Shown piece by piece: positions 50,124-59,559 of a stretch of 64,000 nucleotides of DNA; the first letter of the stretch is position 1, and every line of letters begins with the position of its first letter. A program made the position numbers and the translations under genes. The notes under the pieces are model-generated. The model was given only the letters and a program-made list of their open reading frames with translations, did not search any database and had not been told where the DNA came from. This stretch comes from Ulvibacterium marinum (lineage in GTDB: Bacteria > Bacteroidota > Bacteroidia > Flavobacteriales > Flavobacteriaceae): NCBI RefSeq assembly GCF_003626755.1, contig NZ_RBCJ01000001.1, positions 1,116,001-1,180,000 of the forward strand. Reading direction: 5' to 3'.

Positions 50124-50590
50124 ATCGAAATTTGGCGGTCGATTTGTTGAGCCAAGGAAATAAAGGTTTCCGTTCTTGAGACGCCTTCAATTCGTTGTAT
50201 TTCCTTATTGAGTACATGCATTAAATGTTCATTGTCCCGGCAAAGTACCTTTATGAGTATGGACCAGTTTCCTGTAGTATAGTGGCATTCCAAAACTTCC
50301 GGTATTTTTTCCAATTGTTTCACAGCTACCGGATTGCTCATCGCCTTATCCAAGTATATACCAATGTACGCCATGGTGGTGTACCCCATAACTTTGGGAT
50401 TGATGATAAATTTAGATCCCGCCAATAATTTGGAAGCCTCCAATTTCCGCAGGCGTTGGTGTATGGCGGCACCGGAAATACCAATATTCCGAGCAATTTC
50501 TAAAATGGGTTTACGAGCATCTTGCATAAGAAATCTTAGAATTTTCTTGTCGATACCGTCTATTTTTACTTTTTCGTTATTGGATTTCAT
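50120..50590 (-). CDS. Lrp/AsnC-family transcriptional regulator
   Basis: A 156-residue feast/famine regulator. The N-terminal helix-turn-helix reads GIDKKILRFLMQDARKPILE and IGISGAAIHQRLRKLEAS. The C-terminal RAM effector domain (MAYIGIYLDKAM to GVSRTETFISLA) binds an amino acid. It is 136 bases from a divergent-oriented partner region and lies downstream of the saccharopine dehydrogenase-like gene on the same strand, so that gene is a plausible target. The effector could be lysine or a branched-chain amino acid; this is inference. Confidence 0.93.
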   Translation of the reverse strand: MKSNNEKVKIDGIDKKILRFLMQDARKPILEIARNIGISGAAIHQRLRKLEASKLLAGSKFIINPKVMGYTTMAYIGIYLDKAMSNPVAVKQLEKIPEVLECHYTTGNWSILIKVLCRDNEHLMHVLNKEIQRIEGVSRTETFISLAQQIDRQISI

Positions 50591-50726
50591 GGTATATGTT
50601 TCAATTTGAAGATAAAACTACGAAACCTGTATAAATAGATAACCTCTTCGAGCCTTTAATCTTCTACAAAAAAGAGAAAGTAGTTCTCAAGTAATACTAT
50701 GGATAAATCATCAAAATGCAGAAGTC

Positions 50727-52100
50727 CTAACTTGCCACGGAATCCGGATTGTACCCTAGGTAGGGCACCTCAAATTCCTTAAAAATGACGCCTAACGCGC
50801 TGAGTTCGGAAAGAATGGGTTCATAGATTTCCTTGTTAATAGGAATCTGTACTCCTGGAGTCTTTATTTCTTTGTTCAATATCAAAAGCGTAGCTATAGC
50901 TACGGGAAGTCCTACTGTTTTCGCCATTGCGGTATGACTATGATTTTCTCCGATTACTACCATATTGGCATCTATTTGCCGTTTCTTTCCAGATAGTTCA
51001 TAGCCAAATTTGTGGTACATAACGATCATATCCTTGTCATCTTTGGTCAAGGTCCAACTGTCTTCTAGAATTCTTTGTAGAACCTGTGCGGGAGTTGCAT
51101 TCTCCTGGGAGATGGTCTTTTTTGCACTAAAAAAATCCAATTCCAGTAATTTCCCCCAAATGCTATCATCCTGATCTATCTTTAAATAGTGCCGTAATTT
51201 AAGCTCTACTGAATCTGTTGGGGAATAAGGCAGAAACAGATTAACAAATTCGCGATAAGACATGCCTTTGGAGTTTTCAATGGTATAGCTATCGTCGGTC
51301 ATTCCTAACTGAACGAACATGTTCCATGCTTTGGAAAATCCCACCCTGCGCATAGTACCCCTATAGAGGGTTAGTACATCTTCTAGTCCATAGGCTTTCC
51401 GATAATCCAGGGAATCCCGGTTGGCATAACCTTCAAAACGCCCGTACCCTTCTATCTCGAAGAACTCCGTTCTTCTAAAAAGTTTATGATAGGGAATATA
51501 TTTGTACGTCCCCTCTTGGATGAATTTCGCCGCACCACCTTGTCCGGCCAGTACTACATTTCTCGGATTCCAGGTAAACTTATAGTTCCAGAGATTGGTA
51601 TCGCTCTCCGGTGCTACCAACCCTCCGGTAAAGGATTCGAACAATAACATTTTTCCTCCTTTTTGCCTAATTCGATCTATGACCTGCATAGCACTCATAT
51701 GATCTATTCCTGGATCTAGGCCCATTTCGTTCATGAAGACCAAGCCCTTTTCCTTAACCTTTTTATGTAACGCCCGAATTTCAGGACTAATATAGGAGGC
51801 CGTTACCAGATGCTTTCCAAAGGCGAGACAATCCTTGGCCACATTGTTATGCATGCGTGCTGGGAGCATGGAAACTACAATATCAGAATCTTCTATGACC
51901 CTTTTTCTATCGTCTTCCCTAAAAATATCGAGTTGTATTATGGTACAGGAAGGATGTTCCTTTACCGATTTGGAAATGCTATCGGGGTTCAAGTCGCCAA
52001 TGGTGATATGTAACTTCTGGGAGACCGCTTTTTCCAAAAGATAATCCAAAAGATAGGCAGTGGATTTTCCCGCACCGATAATCAATATTTTTCGCAACAT
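50727..52100 (-). CDS. Saccharopine dehydrogenase family protein
   Basis: A 457-residue NAD(P)-dependent enzyme of the saccharopine dehydrogenase group. The N-terminal Rossmann motif is ILIIGAGKSTAYLLDYLL. Further blocks are VVSMLPARMHNNVAKDCLAFGKHLVTASY (in parts) and NEMGLDPGIDHMSAMQVID, which are family hallmarks. It may act in lysine metabolism (saccharopine cleavage or formation) or a related reductive step. The length, 457 residues, fits the LYS9-like single-domain form. A Lrp/AsnC gene lies just downstream. The direction of reaction cannot be told from sequence. Confidence 0.9.
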   Translation of the reverse strand: MLRKILIIGAGKSTAYLLDYLLEKAVSQKLHITIGDLNPDSISKSVKEHPSCTIIQLDIFREDDRKRVIEDSDIVVSMLPARMHNNVAKDCLAFGKHLVTASYISPEIRALHKKVKEKGLVFMNEMGLDPGIDHMSAMQVIDRIRQKGGKMLLFESFTGGLVAPESDTNLWNYKFTWNPRNVVLAGQGGAAKFIQEGTYKYIPYHKLFRRTEFFEIEGYGRFEGYANRDSLDYRKAYGLEDVLTLYRGTMRRVGFSKAWNMFVQLGMTDDSYTIENSKGMSYREFVNLFLPYSPTDSVELKLRHYLKIDQDDSIWGKLLELDFFSAKKTISQENATPAQVLQRILEDSWTLTKDDKDMIVMYHKFGYELSGKKRQIDANMVVIGENHSHTAMAKTVGLPVAIATLLILNKEIKTPGVQIPINKEIYEPILSELSALGVIFKEFEVPYLGYNPDSVAS

Positions 52101-52171
52101 AGGTTTTACATCGTTAGTTTTGCAAATAGAACGAAATACTAAGGTATCAATTTGTTACATTTATAAAAAAA

Positions 52172-52573
52172 ATGACCAATGAAGTTATGAACAGAACAAT
52201 TTTTTTGACGGGAGCGGTTTTAGGATTACTCGCGGTGCTACTGGGCGCCTTTGGGGCACATGGTCTGGGAAAGTTAGTGGATGTTAATGCCATCAAAACT
52301 TTTGAGACCGGGGTAAAATATCAAATGTACCATGCGCTTTTTCTATTGATATTAGCGAATGTATATAAGATTCCGGAGCAAAAGAAGAAATGGGTGTTTT
52401 ATTGTGTCCTTGTTGGTGGGATTCTATTTTCCTTCTCTATATATGCCCTGGCGACAAACGGTTTAACAAGTTTTGATTTCAAGTCGATTGCATTTTTGAC
52501 CCCGATTGGCGGTACCTTTTTTATACTGGGGTGGATACTTTTGGCCTATTACGGTTTCAAGAGTTTAAAATAG
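52172..52573 (+). CDS. DUF423 membrane protein
   Basis: A 133-residue membrane protein with four TM helices (LTGAVLGLLAVLLGAFGAHG, MYHALFLLILANVYKI, WVFYCVLVGGILFSFSIYAL, FLTPIGGTFFILGWILLAYY), matching DUF423 (YgdD-like). The FGAHGL and YHALFLL motifs are characteristic. Function unknown. The start is this ATG or the one four codons later (MNRTIF). pckA starts 30 bases after its stop, so the two may be co-transcribed. Confidence 0.9.
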   Translation: MTNEVMNRTIFLTGAVLGLLAVLLGAFGAHGLGKLVDVNAIKTFETGVKYQMYHALFLLILANVYKIPEQKKKWVFYCVLVGGILFSFSIYALATNGLTSFDFKSIAFLTPIGGTFFILGWILLAYYGFKSLK

Positions 52574-52603
52574 ACGACTTTTAATAATAAAATATTGGTT
52601 TGA

Positions 52604-54220
52604 ATGGATATATCGAAACCTAATTCAGAATCTATTTCCCTTAAGCGTTATGGAATTACCCATAATGACATAAAATATCAGCTAAGCCCTTCAAGTCTTC
52701 ATAGGATTACCTTGGACAAGAATATGGGAACGGAAGCCTCATCGGGAGCTTTGGCGGTAAACACCGGGGAATTTACCGGAAGGTCACCCGACGATCGATT
52801 CATCGTAAAGGACAGTATCACTTCGGATAAAATTTGGTGGGGTGGTATCAATATGCCTTTTGAGCCTTCCGCTTTTGATAAGCTCTATGATAAGGTCATC
52901 GCTTATTTGAACCACAAGGAACTCTACGTGCGCGATTGCTATGCGTGCTCTGATGCCAACTACCGAATGGATATTCGGGTAATTACGGAATATCCGTGGT
53001 CCAACCAATTTGTGTACAATATGTTCATCCGGCCTACCGAGGAAGAATTGAAGAATTTTGAACCGGAATGGACGGTAATCAATGCGCCGGGATTTAGGGC
53101 TATCGCAGAAGAAGATGGTACGCGGCAACATAACTTTGCTATATTGAATTTTTCACGAAAAATTGCCTTAATAGGAGGAACAGGTTATACAGGAGAGATT
53201 AAGAAGGGAATTTTTTCTGCGCTCAATTTTATCCTTCCCGTATATAAGAATACGTTACCGATGCATTGTTCCGCCAATGTGGGAAAAAAGGGGGATACCG
53301 CTATTTTCTTTGGGCTATCGGGAACCGGGAAGACGACCTTGTCCACGGATGCCACCCGAAAATTGATCGGTGATGATGAACATGGTTGGAATAATGAAAA
53401 TGCCGTGTTTAATTTTGAGGGAGGATGTTATGCCAAGGTAATCGATCTTTCCCAAGAAAGTGAACCCGAAATCTATGGTGCCATCAAGAAAGGAGCGATT
53501 CTGGAAAATGTGGTTATGAATGACAAGGGTGAAGTAAATTTTTCCGATGTTTCCATTACACAGAACACCCGTGTGAGCTATCCTCTGTATCATATTGAAA
53601 ACGTTCAGCGTCCATCCATAGGCCATAACCCCAAAAACATCTTTTTTTTAACAGCCGATGCCTTTGGTGTACTCCCACCTATTTCAAAGCTGACTCCTAG
53701 CCAGGCGGCATATCACTTCATTTCTGGGTATACCGCCAAGGTAGCTGGAACCGAAGCTGGTGTGGTAGAACCTATCCCCTCTTTTTCTGCTTGTTTTGGC
53801 GCTCCCTTTATGCCCTTGCATCCGGCAAAATATGCCGAAATGTTAAGTAGGAAAATGACCGAGGCCGGTGTAAACGTTTGGTTGGTGAATACAGGATGGA
53901 CCGGTGGATCCTATGGTGTGGGTACGCGAATGAAATTAAAATATACACGGGCTATGATTCATGCTGTTTTGAATGGCGATTTGGGATTGTATACCTATGA
54001 CGCCTATCACATCCATTCTGTGTTCGGTGTGGCACAGCCTAGGCAATGCCCGGGAGTCCCGACCAGTGTTTTGAGTCCTCGTGCAACCTGGAACAATGAT
54101 GAAGCCTATTACAAGACCGCTTTTAAGTTAACGAATGCATTCCGTGAAAACTTCAAGAAATTTGAGTCCCATGCTAGTGAGGAAATACGGAGAGGAGGAC
54201 CACAGCGATATGCCTTTTAA
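52604..54220 (+). CDS. pckA: Phosphoenolpyruvate carboxykinase (ATP)
   Basis: A 538-residue enzyme interconverting oxaloacetate and phosphoenolpyruvate with ATP, the first committed step of gluconeogenesis. The kinase loop GLSGTGKTT lies near residues 237-245. The metal- and nucleotide-binding IGDDEHGWN and the substrate region NTGEFTGRSPDDRFIVKD match the ATP-type family. GGCYAKVIDL and the C-terminal FGAPFMPLHPAKYAEML are also typical. Full length. The following gene on the opposite strand is convergent, leaving about 66 bases with no obvious terminator. Confidence 0.97.
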   Translation: MDISKPNSESISLKRYGITHNDIKYQLSPSSLHRITLDKNMGTEASSGALAVNTGEFTGRSPDDRFIVKDSITSDKIWWGGINMPFEPSAFDKLYDKVIAYLNHKELYVRDCYACSDANYRMDIRVITEYPWSNQFVYNMFIRPTEEELKNFEPEWTVINAPGFRAIAEEDGTRQHNFAILNFSRKIALIGGTGYTGEIKKGIFSALNFILPVYKNTLPMHCSANVGKKGDTAIFFGLSGTGKTTLSTDATRKLIGDDEHGWNNENAVFNFEGGCYAKVIDLSQESEPEIYGAIKKGAILENVVMNDKGEVNFSDVSITQNTRVSYPLYHIENVQRPSIGHNPKNIFFLTADAFGVLPPISKLTPSQAAYHFISGYTAKVAGTEAGVVEPIPSFSACFGAPFMPLHPAKYAEMLSRKMTEAGVNVWLVNTGWTGGSYGVGTRMKLKYTRAMIHAVLNGDLGLYTYDAYHIHSVFGVAQPRQCPGVPTSVLSPRATWNNDEAYYKTAFKLTNAFRENFKKFESHASEEIRRGGPQRYAF

Positions 54221-54286
54221 AAAACCTGAATATCCAGAGTTCAAAAAGGAATCGCACTTAAGCCTCGAATTCTTCCAAAGGGCCTT

Positions 54287-55033
54287 TTACTTTTTGTTTA
54301 CCGTGGTAATATACTTCTGTAAAGCCATGGTCATGGAAGGTGTTTCCGGGGTTGGAGCCTTAATATCGATACGAAGACCGGCATCGGTGGCCGCTTTAAC
54401 GGTAGAGTTTCCAAAGACTGCGATACGCGTATCGTTCTGTTCAAAATCGGGGAAATTCTTTAATAGGGACTCTATGCCGGACGGACTAAAGAATACCAGG
54501 ACATCATAGTAAACGTCGCGAAGATCTGATAAGTCACTGATTACTGTCTTATAGAAAATTCCTCGGGTCCAATCTATACCTACTTTGTCCAAAGCTTCAG
54601 GGACGGCTGGTTTAAGGGTATCCGAAGAAGGAAGTAGAAATTTTTCTTCCTTATATTTTTTGAACAGAGGAACTAGCTCATTAAAAATTCTCTTGCCTAC
54701 ATAAATTTTACGCTTACGATAAACGACATATTTTTGCAGGTAATAGGCTACGGCCTCGGACTGGCAAAAATACTTCATGGTATCTGGCACCTTAAATCGC
54801 ATTTCCTCCGCTATCCTAAAAAAATGGTCCACCGCATTGCGGCTGGTAAGTATTATGGCCGTGTAATTTTTTAGGTCTATTTTTTGACGACGAACACTCT
54901 TTGCATCAACCCCTTCCACATGAATAAATGGCCTGAAATCTACCTTTACTTTTTCCTTGTCAATAAGTTTTGAGTATGGGGAGTTTTCCATTTTCGGCTC
55001 CGGCTGGGAAACCAAAATCGTCTTTACTTTCAT
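54287..55033 (-). CDS. hemD: Uroporphyrinogen-III synthase family protein
   Basis: A 248-residue protein of the HemD family, which cyclises hydroxymethylbilane to uroporphyrinogen III. Typical features are the alternating alpha/beta pattern, YTAIILTSRNAVDHFF near the middle, and DVLVFFSPSGIESLLKNFPDF with IAVFGNSTVKAATDAGL at the C-terminal half. HemD sequences are weakly conserved, so the family is sure but activity is less so. It starts six bases after the DUF4271 gene and is the last of the three-gene block with a GT39 protein. Confidence 0.78.
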   Translation of the reverse strand: MKVKTILVSQPEPKMENSPYSKLIDKEKVKVDFRPFIHVEGVDAKSVRRQKIDLKNYTAIILTSRNAVDHFFRIAEEMRFKVPDTMKYFCQSEAVAYYLQKYVVYRKRKIYVGKRIFNELVPLFKKYKEEKFLLPSSDTLKPAVPEALDKVGIDWTRGIFYKTVISDLSDLRDVYYDVLVFFSPSGIESLLKNFPDFEQNDTRIAVFGNSTVKAATDAGLRIDIKAPTPETPSMTMALQKYITTVNKK

Positions 55034-55039
55034 ATAAAC

Positions 55040-55696
55040 CTAGTCTTTTAGATAACTTCCAATGATGATGAACGGCGCAATTTCGAGAGCGCAAAGGTAC
55101 AAAATAAAATAGAAAAAATTAGCAGTAATGAATTTTTGATGATTCTTCAACACTGTAATCCAGCCGATTGCATTTATCGAAAGAATTAAGAAAATGGATA
55201 GATAAACTACAACCTCGGAATCCTTAAAAACATAAACGATAACCACGTTGGCCAGGAACATGACCATACTGCTATGGTTTAGGTAGGATAACTTCTTAAA
55301 AATGAGTTCACCAACAACCTTATTGACTCCAAAAACGAAACCGTTGCCCAATTGTAAAAACATTTTTAGAAGAATAAACAAGACCAATCCGCCAAGTATG
55401 ATAGGGTACATAAACGGATAAGAGCCACCTTCCTGTAATAATAGAGTTTTAGATGCAAGGAAAATGAACAGGGAAAAATTGATGATTTGAAATAGCGTAA
55501 AAAAAACATGGAACCAATTCATCAACTTTTCCTTCTTATTATACATGAAGATGTATTTGTTATTAAAAGGTAGGATGACAAAGTTTAAAAACCTTCCATA
55601 AAAAAGACTTTTGGCCACTACAATGAGCAATAGGCTTCCAAATAGCAGAAGGGTTATCCAGTCTACGGCGGATGTGTTTCTAAAAATCGGCTCCAT
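55040..55696 (-). CDS. DUF4271 membrane protein
   Basis: A 218-residue membrane protein with about six hydrophobic helices (WITLLLFGSLLLIVVAKSLF, FHVFFTLFQIINFSLFIFLA, MYPIILGGLVLFILLKMFLQ and others), matching DUF4271. It overlaps the stop of the GT39 gene (TAATG) and is followed six bases later by the hemD-like gene. I recall DUF4271 next to hemD-like genes in other flavobacteria. Function unknown. Confidence 0.85.
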   Translation of the reverse strand: MEPIFRNTSAVDWITLLLFGSLLLIVVAKSLFYGRFLNFVILPFNNKYIFMYNKKEKLMNWFHVFFTLFQIINFSLFIFLASKTLLLQEGGSYPFMYPIILGGLVLFILLKMFLQLGNGFVFGVNKVVGELIFKKLSYLNHSSMVMFLANVVIVYVFKDSEVVVYLSIFLILSINAIGWITVLKNHQKFITANFFYFILYLCALEIAPFIIIGSYLKD

Positions 55697-57363
55697 TACT
55701 CCAATTTAATATTTTTCCCATTGAGGCCATAGGGAAGATTGTTTTCTGAAATACCGATTCTAAAATAACCGGGATTTTCAATCTTGGGTTTTGGAAACAT
55801 AAACGCAAAATTTATGGTATCATTGGGTTTCAGCACTGAAATATTTTCCGGTACCCGATTGGTCGGTAAGGACTTAAGATCCTTTACCTGTTTGTAATCA
55901 TTGAGGTAGGCGATACTAAATTTAAGTTTTTTAAGGTCAATTTCAATATCATAGGGGTTGTAAACTTTAAAAAAATGTTCCTTCCCATCATTCAAATTGT
56001 GGACTCTTTGTTCAGCAATAACTTCCAATTTTCGGAAAGATTCAAAATTTGAAATATACTTGGCATTGTAGTGGGCCCCATCCACCTTAGTAAATGAGAG
56101 ATCCCCCTCATTCATGTATTTTGAAACATAGAGGACTTTTTTGCCCTGTATTTTTTGCTCTGAATCATCTATGGAGTACTGATTTCTTCGGTACATATAG
56201 TTGTTTAAGGAAAATGTAGGATTCCCAGAATAAAAGGCATACATAGGCGCGTTACGATACGAGTTCTCAAAGATTACCGGAATATCGCCTATTTCCGATT
56301 TCAACTCACTTACCCATTGCCTGTTGCCATGGGTTTCATAATAAATGGGAAAAAAGGGTTTGTATATGAGGCCAATTCGTAAGAATAATAAAATCAAAAT
56401 AGTGGCAATGCCAGTTCTATAGATCCATTTTCTAATAGGGGCATCCGTCAACATCTGCTGGAAGACAAGGACTGCCATGGGAATGGAAACCACAATAATC
56501 CATTGCGTCTGTACCCTTCTATTAAAACTGGAGAGGAAGAAAAAAAGTAGCACTCCATAGGTTAGATAAAGTAATGCCTTTACAAAAAGGTCGGATGATT
56601 TTGTTTTAAAAAGTGCCTTGTAAATCCAAGGGAAGGTCAATCCAAAAATGGCCACCAAATTAATTAGGAATCCTAAGGTATACTTTTCAAAATCATAGGC
56701 CCCATTGGGTCTTTCGTATAAATGATACTTAATGGAAACAAAGTCGTTTTCATATAACCATACAAAATGGGGGATATAGCAAAACAAAGCAACAATTACA
56801 GCTAACCATGCAAACTTGTTGGCCACCAATCTTAGATTGGACAATAGTACAAAAAGGATAACCAAAACAGCATGGTATTTGCTGTACATCAAGGCGGCCA
56901 TGACCACGCCCAAAACAGCTCCCCACAGATAGGATGGGTTTTGAATAAATTTTTTATAAATCAGTAAAAACAAAGCCGTGAAAAATAACAAAGGCGTATC
57001 TGGCAAGGTAAAGAACCCGTAAGCATTCAGTAAGGTCATGGAAAATACCAATACAAAGAAATGGGGAATATACTTCCGTTTTTCATCACCATCTACCAGT
57101 AACCAGAGTACTATAATGGTTGCGACCGATAATAAGCAACCCATAAACCGAATGCCAAGCTCGCCCTTAAAAAAAAAGCTACTGATCTTCACGAGTAAAG
57201 CCACCATAGGGGGGTGGTCAAAATACCCCCAGGCCATATTTTGGGCATAGTGCCAGTAATAAGCTTCATCAAAAATAAGTTCCGTAAAGTGGGCCTGGAA
57301 TAGGTTGAGCACTAAAATTATTCCTAAAAGTAATAGAAAAGGTTTGGGTAGTTTGAATGGCAT
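55696..57363 (-). CDS. GT39/ArnT-like membrane glycosyltransferase
   Basis: A 555-residue integral membrane glycosyltransferase using polyprenyl-phosphate-linked sugars. It has about ten or more TM helices in the first 400 residues. The catalytic loop near the N terminus contains FDEAYYWHYAQNMAWGYFDHPPMVA (in parts), with the conserved Asp-Glu and the HPP motif. A soluble C-terminal domain of about 170 residues follows. The ATG at 57363 (MPFKLPKPF) is preferred: the earlier TTG start lies inside a -7 promoter box. The adjacent divergent GT2 gene makes the likely sugar donor. Confidence 0.9.
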   Translation of the reverse strand: MPFKLPKPFLLLLGIILVLNLFQAHFTELIFDEAYYWHYAQNMAWGYFDHPPMVALLVKISSFFFKGELGIRFMGCLLSVATIIVLWLLVDGDEKRKYIPHFFVLVFSMTLLNAYGFFTLPDTPLLFFTALFLLIYKKFIQNPSYLWGAVLGVVMAALMYSKYHAVLVILFVLLSNLRLVANKFAWLAVIVALFCYIPHFVWLYENDFVSIKYHLYERPNGAYDFEKYTLGFLINLVAIFGLTFPWIYKALFKTKSSDLFVKALLYLTYGVLLFFFLSSFNRRVQTQWIIVVSIPMAVLVFQQMLTDAPIRKWIYRTGIATILILLFLRIGLIYKPFFPIYYETHGNRQWVSELKSEIGDIPVIFENSYRNAPMYAFYSGNPTFSLNNYMYRRNQYSIDDSEQKIQGKKVLYVSKYMNEGDLSFTKVDGAHYNAKYISNFESFRKLEVIAEQRVHNLNDGKEHFFKVYNPYDIEIDLKKLKFSIAYLNDYKQVKDLKSLPTNRVPENISVLKPNDTINFAFMFPKPKIENPGYFRIGISENNLPYGLNGKNIKLE

Positions 57364-57381
57364 GTAAAAGCTTAGTTTGGT

Positions 57382-57389
57382 CAAAATTA
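57382..57389 (-). promoter_or_regulatory. -7 promoter box of the GT39 operon
   Basis: The minus strand reads TAATTTTG. It overlaps the alternative upstream TTG start and so supports the ATG at 57363 with a leader of about 12 bases. Confidence 0.5.
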
Positions 57390-57466
57390 CAAATTCTGAA
57401 CATCATCCAACCCTTGGAACAAAACACAATTAGGATCAAGTCGTTTTTACACTCTATCGAAAACAC

Positions 57467-57474
57467 TATTTTTG
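57467..57474 (+). promoter_or_regulatory. -7 promoter box of the GT2-dihydroorotase-DUF4296 operon
   Basis: TATTTTTG matches TAnnTTTG 14 bases before the first ATG, so the leader is very short. Confidence 0.5.
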
Positions 57475-57487
57475 TGCAAATCCTATC

Positions 57488-58222
57488 ATGCCCATGTCGG
57501 ACAGCCTAGTTATTATTCCAACTTACAACGAAATCGAAAACGTTGAGGCAATAATCCGAGCTGTATTTGTATTGGATACCAATTTTCACATACTTATCGT
57601 AGACGATAATTCCCCGGATGGAACATCATCCGTGGTGAAAAAAATGCAAGGGGAGTTTCCTAGAAGTCTGTTCTTAGAGGTGAGAAAAGAAAAATCTGGT
57701 CTAGGGACTGCCTATATTCATGGATTTAAATGGGCCATTGCAAGAAAGTATGATTACATTTTTGAGATGGATGCCGATTTCTCCCATAACCCGACAGACT
57801 TAAAAAGACTACTCCGAGCTTGTAAAAATGGAGCTGATGTTGCGGTGGGCTCCCGTTATAAAAAAGGGGTCAATGTTGTAAACTGGCCGTTGTACAGAGT
57901 TTTATTATCATATGGGGCTTCTTTTTACGTGAAGATGGTGACCGGTATGCGCGTCCATGATCCCACAGCTGGGTTTGTATGCTACAAACGCTATGTTTTG
58001 GAAAATCTAAATTTGGATTCGGTACGGTTTATTGGATATGCCTTTCAAATTGAAATGAAGTTTAGAGCATATCTTAAAGGATACAAAATAGAGGAAGTTT
58101 CCATTATATTTAGAGATCGTGAAAAGGGAAAATCAAAAATGAGTTCTTCCATTATTGGAGAAGCTATTTTTGGAGTGTTTATGATGAAAATGCGCAGTCT
58201 TTTTCAAAAAAACAGATTTTAA
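57488..58222 (+). CDS. Polyprenol monophosphomannose synthase-like GT2 glycosyltransferase
   Basis: A 244-residue GT2 family enzyme, like dolichol-/polyprenol-phosphate mannose synthases. The N-terminal nucleotide-binding half has VIIPTYNEIENVEAIIRA, LIVDDNSPDGTSSVV and the DxD motif in EMDADFSHNPTDL. The acceptor-side helices follow (DREKGKSKMS). It transfers a sugar from a nucleotide donor to a lipid phosphate, giving the substrate of GT39-type enzymes such as the divergent neighbour. The ATG two codons later (MSDSL) is an alternative start. The dihydroorotase gene follows after one base. Confidence 0.92.
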   Translation: MPMSDSLVIIPTYNEIENVEAIIRAVFVLDTNFHILIVDDNSPDGTSSVVKKMQGEFPRSLFLEVRKEKSGLGTAYIHGFKWAIARKYDYIFEMDADFSHNPTDLKRLLRACKNGADVAVGSRYKKGVNVVNWPLYRVLLSYGASFYVKMVTGMRVHDPTAGFVCYKRYVLENLNLDSVRFIGYAFQIEMKFRAYLKGYKIEEVSIIFRDREKGKSKMSSSIIGEAIFGVFMMKMRSLFQKNRF

Positions 58223-58223
58223 A

Positions 58224-59558
58224 ATGAGTAGGCAATTAATCAAAAATGCCAAGGTCGTTAACGAAAATAAGATATTTGAAAGCGATGTATTGATCGATGA
58301 TGATATTATTCTTAAAATAGACCGGGATATTACGGATGTAAATGCAAATGTCTTAGATGCCCAAGGAAATTATCTACTACCTGGAATCATTGACGATCAA
58401 GTTCATTTTAGGGAACCGGGACTTACCCACAAGGGTAATATTGCTTCTGAAAGTAGAGCTGCCATTGCCGGAGGCATTACTACTTTTATGGAGCAGCCCA
58501 ATACGGATCCACAAACCGTTACTATAGAAAGACTGGAAGAAAAATTTGCCATGGCCGCCAATACTTCCTATGCCAATTATTCCTTTCCTTTTGGGGGAAC
58601 CAATGATAACTTGGAGGAAATAAAGCGATTGGATAAAAATGCCTGTTCCGGAATAAAGTTGTTCCTCGGTTCTTCAACAGGAAACATGTTGGTGGATAAC
58701 GAGGCTGTGATTGAAAAGATTTTTAGGAATACCGAAATGGTAATTTCCGCACACTGTGAGGATGAGGGGACAATACAAAGGAACCTAGCCCAATACAAGG
58801 AACAATACGGAGAAGACATACCCGTACAATACCATCCAAGCATACGTAGTGAAGAAGCTTGCTACCTTTCTTCATCAAAGGCCATTGCGTTGGCCAAAAA
58901 AACAGGTGCCAGACTACATGTGTTTCATTTATCCACCGGCAAGGAAACCCAATTGTTTCGAAATGATATTCCCTTAAAGGAGAAAAAAATAACAGCTGAA
59001 GTCTGTATACACCATCTTTGGTTTTCGGATACGGACTATAAGGATAAGGGCACCTTGATCAAATGGAACCCGGCCGTAAAGACAGCAATGGATAGAAAGC
59101 AACTTTGGGAAGCACTTTTGGACGACCGTATAGATATAATAGCCACAGACCATGCACCCCATACCCTACAGGAGAAGAATAATGTATATACCAAAGCTCC
59201 TTCGGGCGGGCCTTTGGTACAACACGCATTGCCGGCTATTTTGGAAAAGTATGAGGAAGGAAGCATTTCCTTGGAAAGCGTAGTGGAAAAAATGTGCCAT
59301 AACCCAGCTATCTTGTTTCAGATAGAACGGCGCGGATTCGTTAGGGAAGGTTACTTTGCGGATTTGGTCCTAGTAAACCTCAATAATCCTTGGACTGTAT
59401 CCAAGGATACAATTTTATACAAATGTGGATGGTCCCCATTTGAAGGTTCCACTTTTTCTTCCAAAATATCCCATACTTTTGTAAACGGACATTTGGCTTA
59501 TGAGAACGGGAAGTTTTCTGCAAAAAGAAATGCTAGGCGATTAACTTTTGAGCGATAG
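58224..59558 (+). CDS. pyrC: Dihydroorotase (class I-type)
   Basis: A 444-residue amidohydrolase closing carbamoyl-aspartate to dihydroorotate in pyrimidine synthesis. The metal site motif is DDQVHFREPGLTHKG (D-x-x-V-H-x-R). The bridging-lysine region, the histidines (ISAHCEDE, LHVFHLST) and the catalytic Asp (IIATDHAPHT) are all present. The allantoinase/dihydroorotase subgroup is close, but the context and substrate loop favour dihydroorotase. It starts one base after the GT2 gene and is followed immediately by a DUF4296 lipoprotein, so the three genes are one operon. Confidence 0.9.
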   Translation: MSRQLIKNAKVVNENKIFESDVLIDDDIILKIDRDITDVNANVLDAQGNYLLPGIIDDQVHFREPGLTHKGNIASESRAAIAGGITTFMEQPNTDPQTVTIERLEEKFAMAANTSYANYSFPFGGTNDNLEEIKRLDKNACSGIKLFLGSSTGNMLVDNEAVIEKIFRNTEMVISAHCEDEGTIQRNLAQYKEQYGEDIPVQYHPSIRSEEACYLSSSKAIALAKKTGARLHVFHLSTGKETQLFRNDIPLKEKKITAEVCIHHLWFSDTDYKDKGTLIKWNPAVKTAMDRKQLWEALLDDRIDIIATDHAPHTLQEKNNVYTKAPSGGPLVQHALPAILEKYEEGSISLESVVEKMCHNPAILFQIERRGFVREGYFADLVLVNLNNPWTVSKDTILYKCGWSPFEGSTFSSKISHTFVNGHLAYENGKFSAKRNARRLTFER

Positions 59559-59559
59559 T

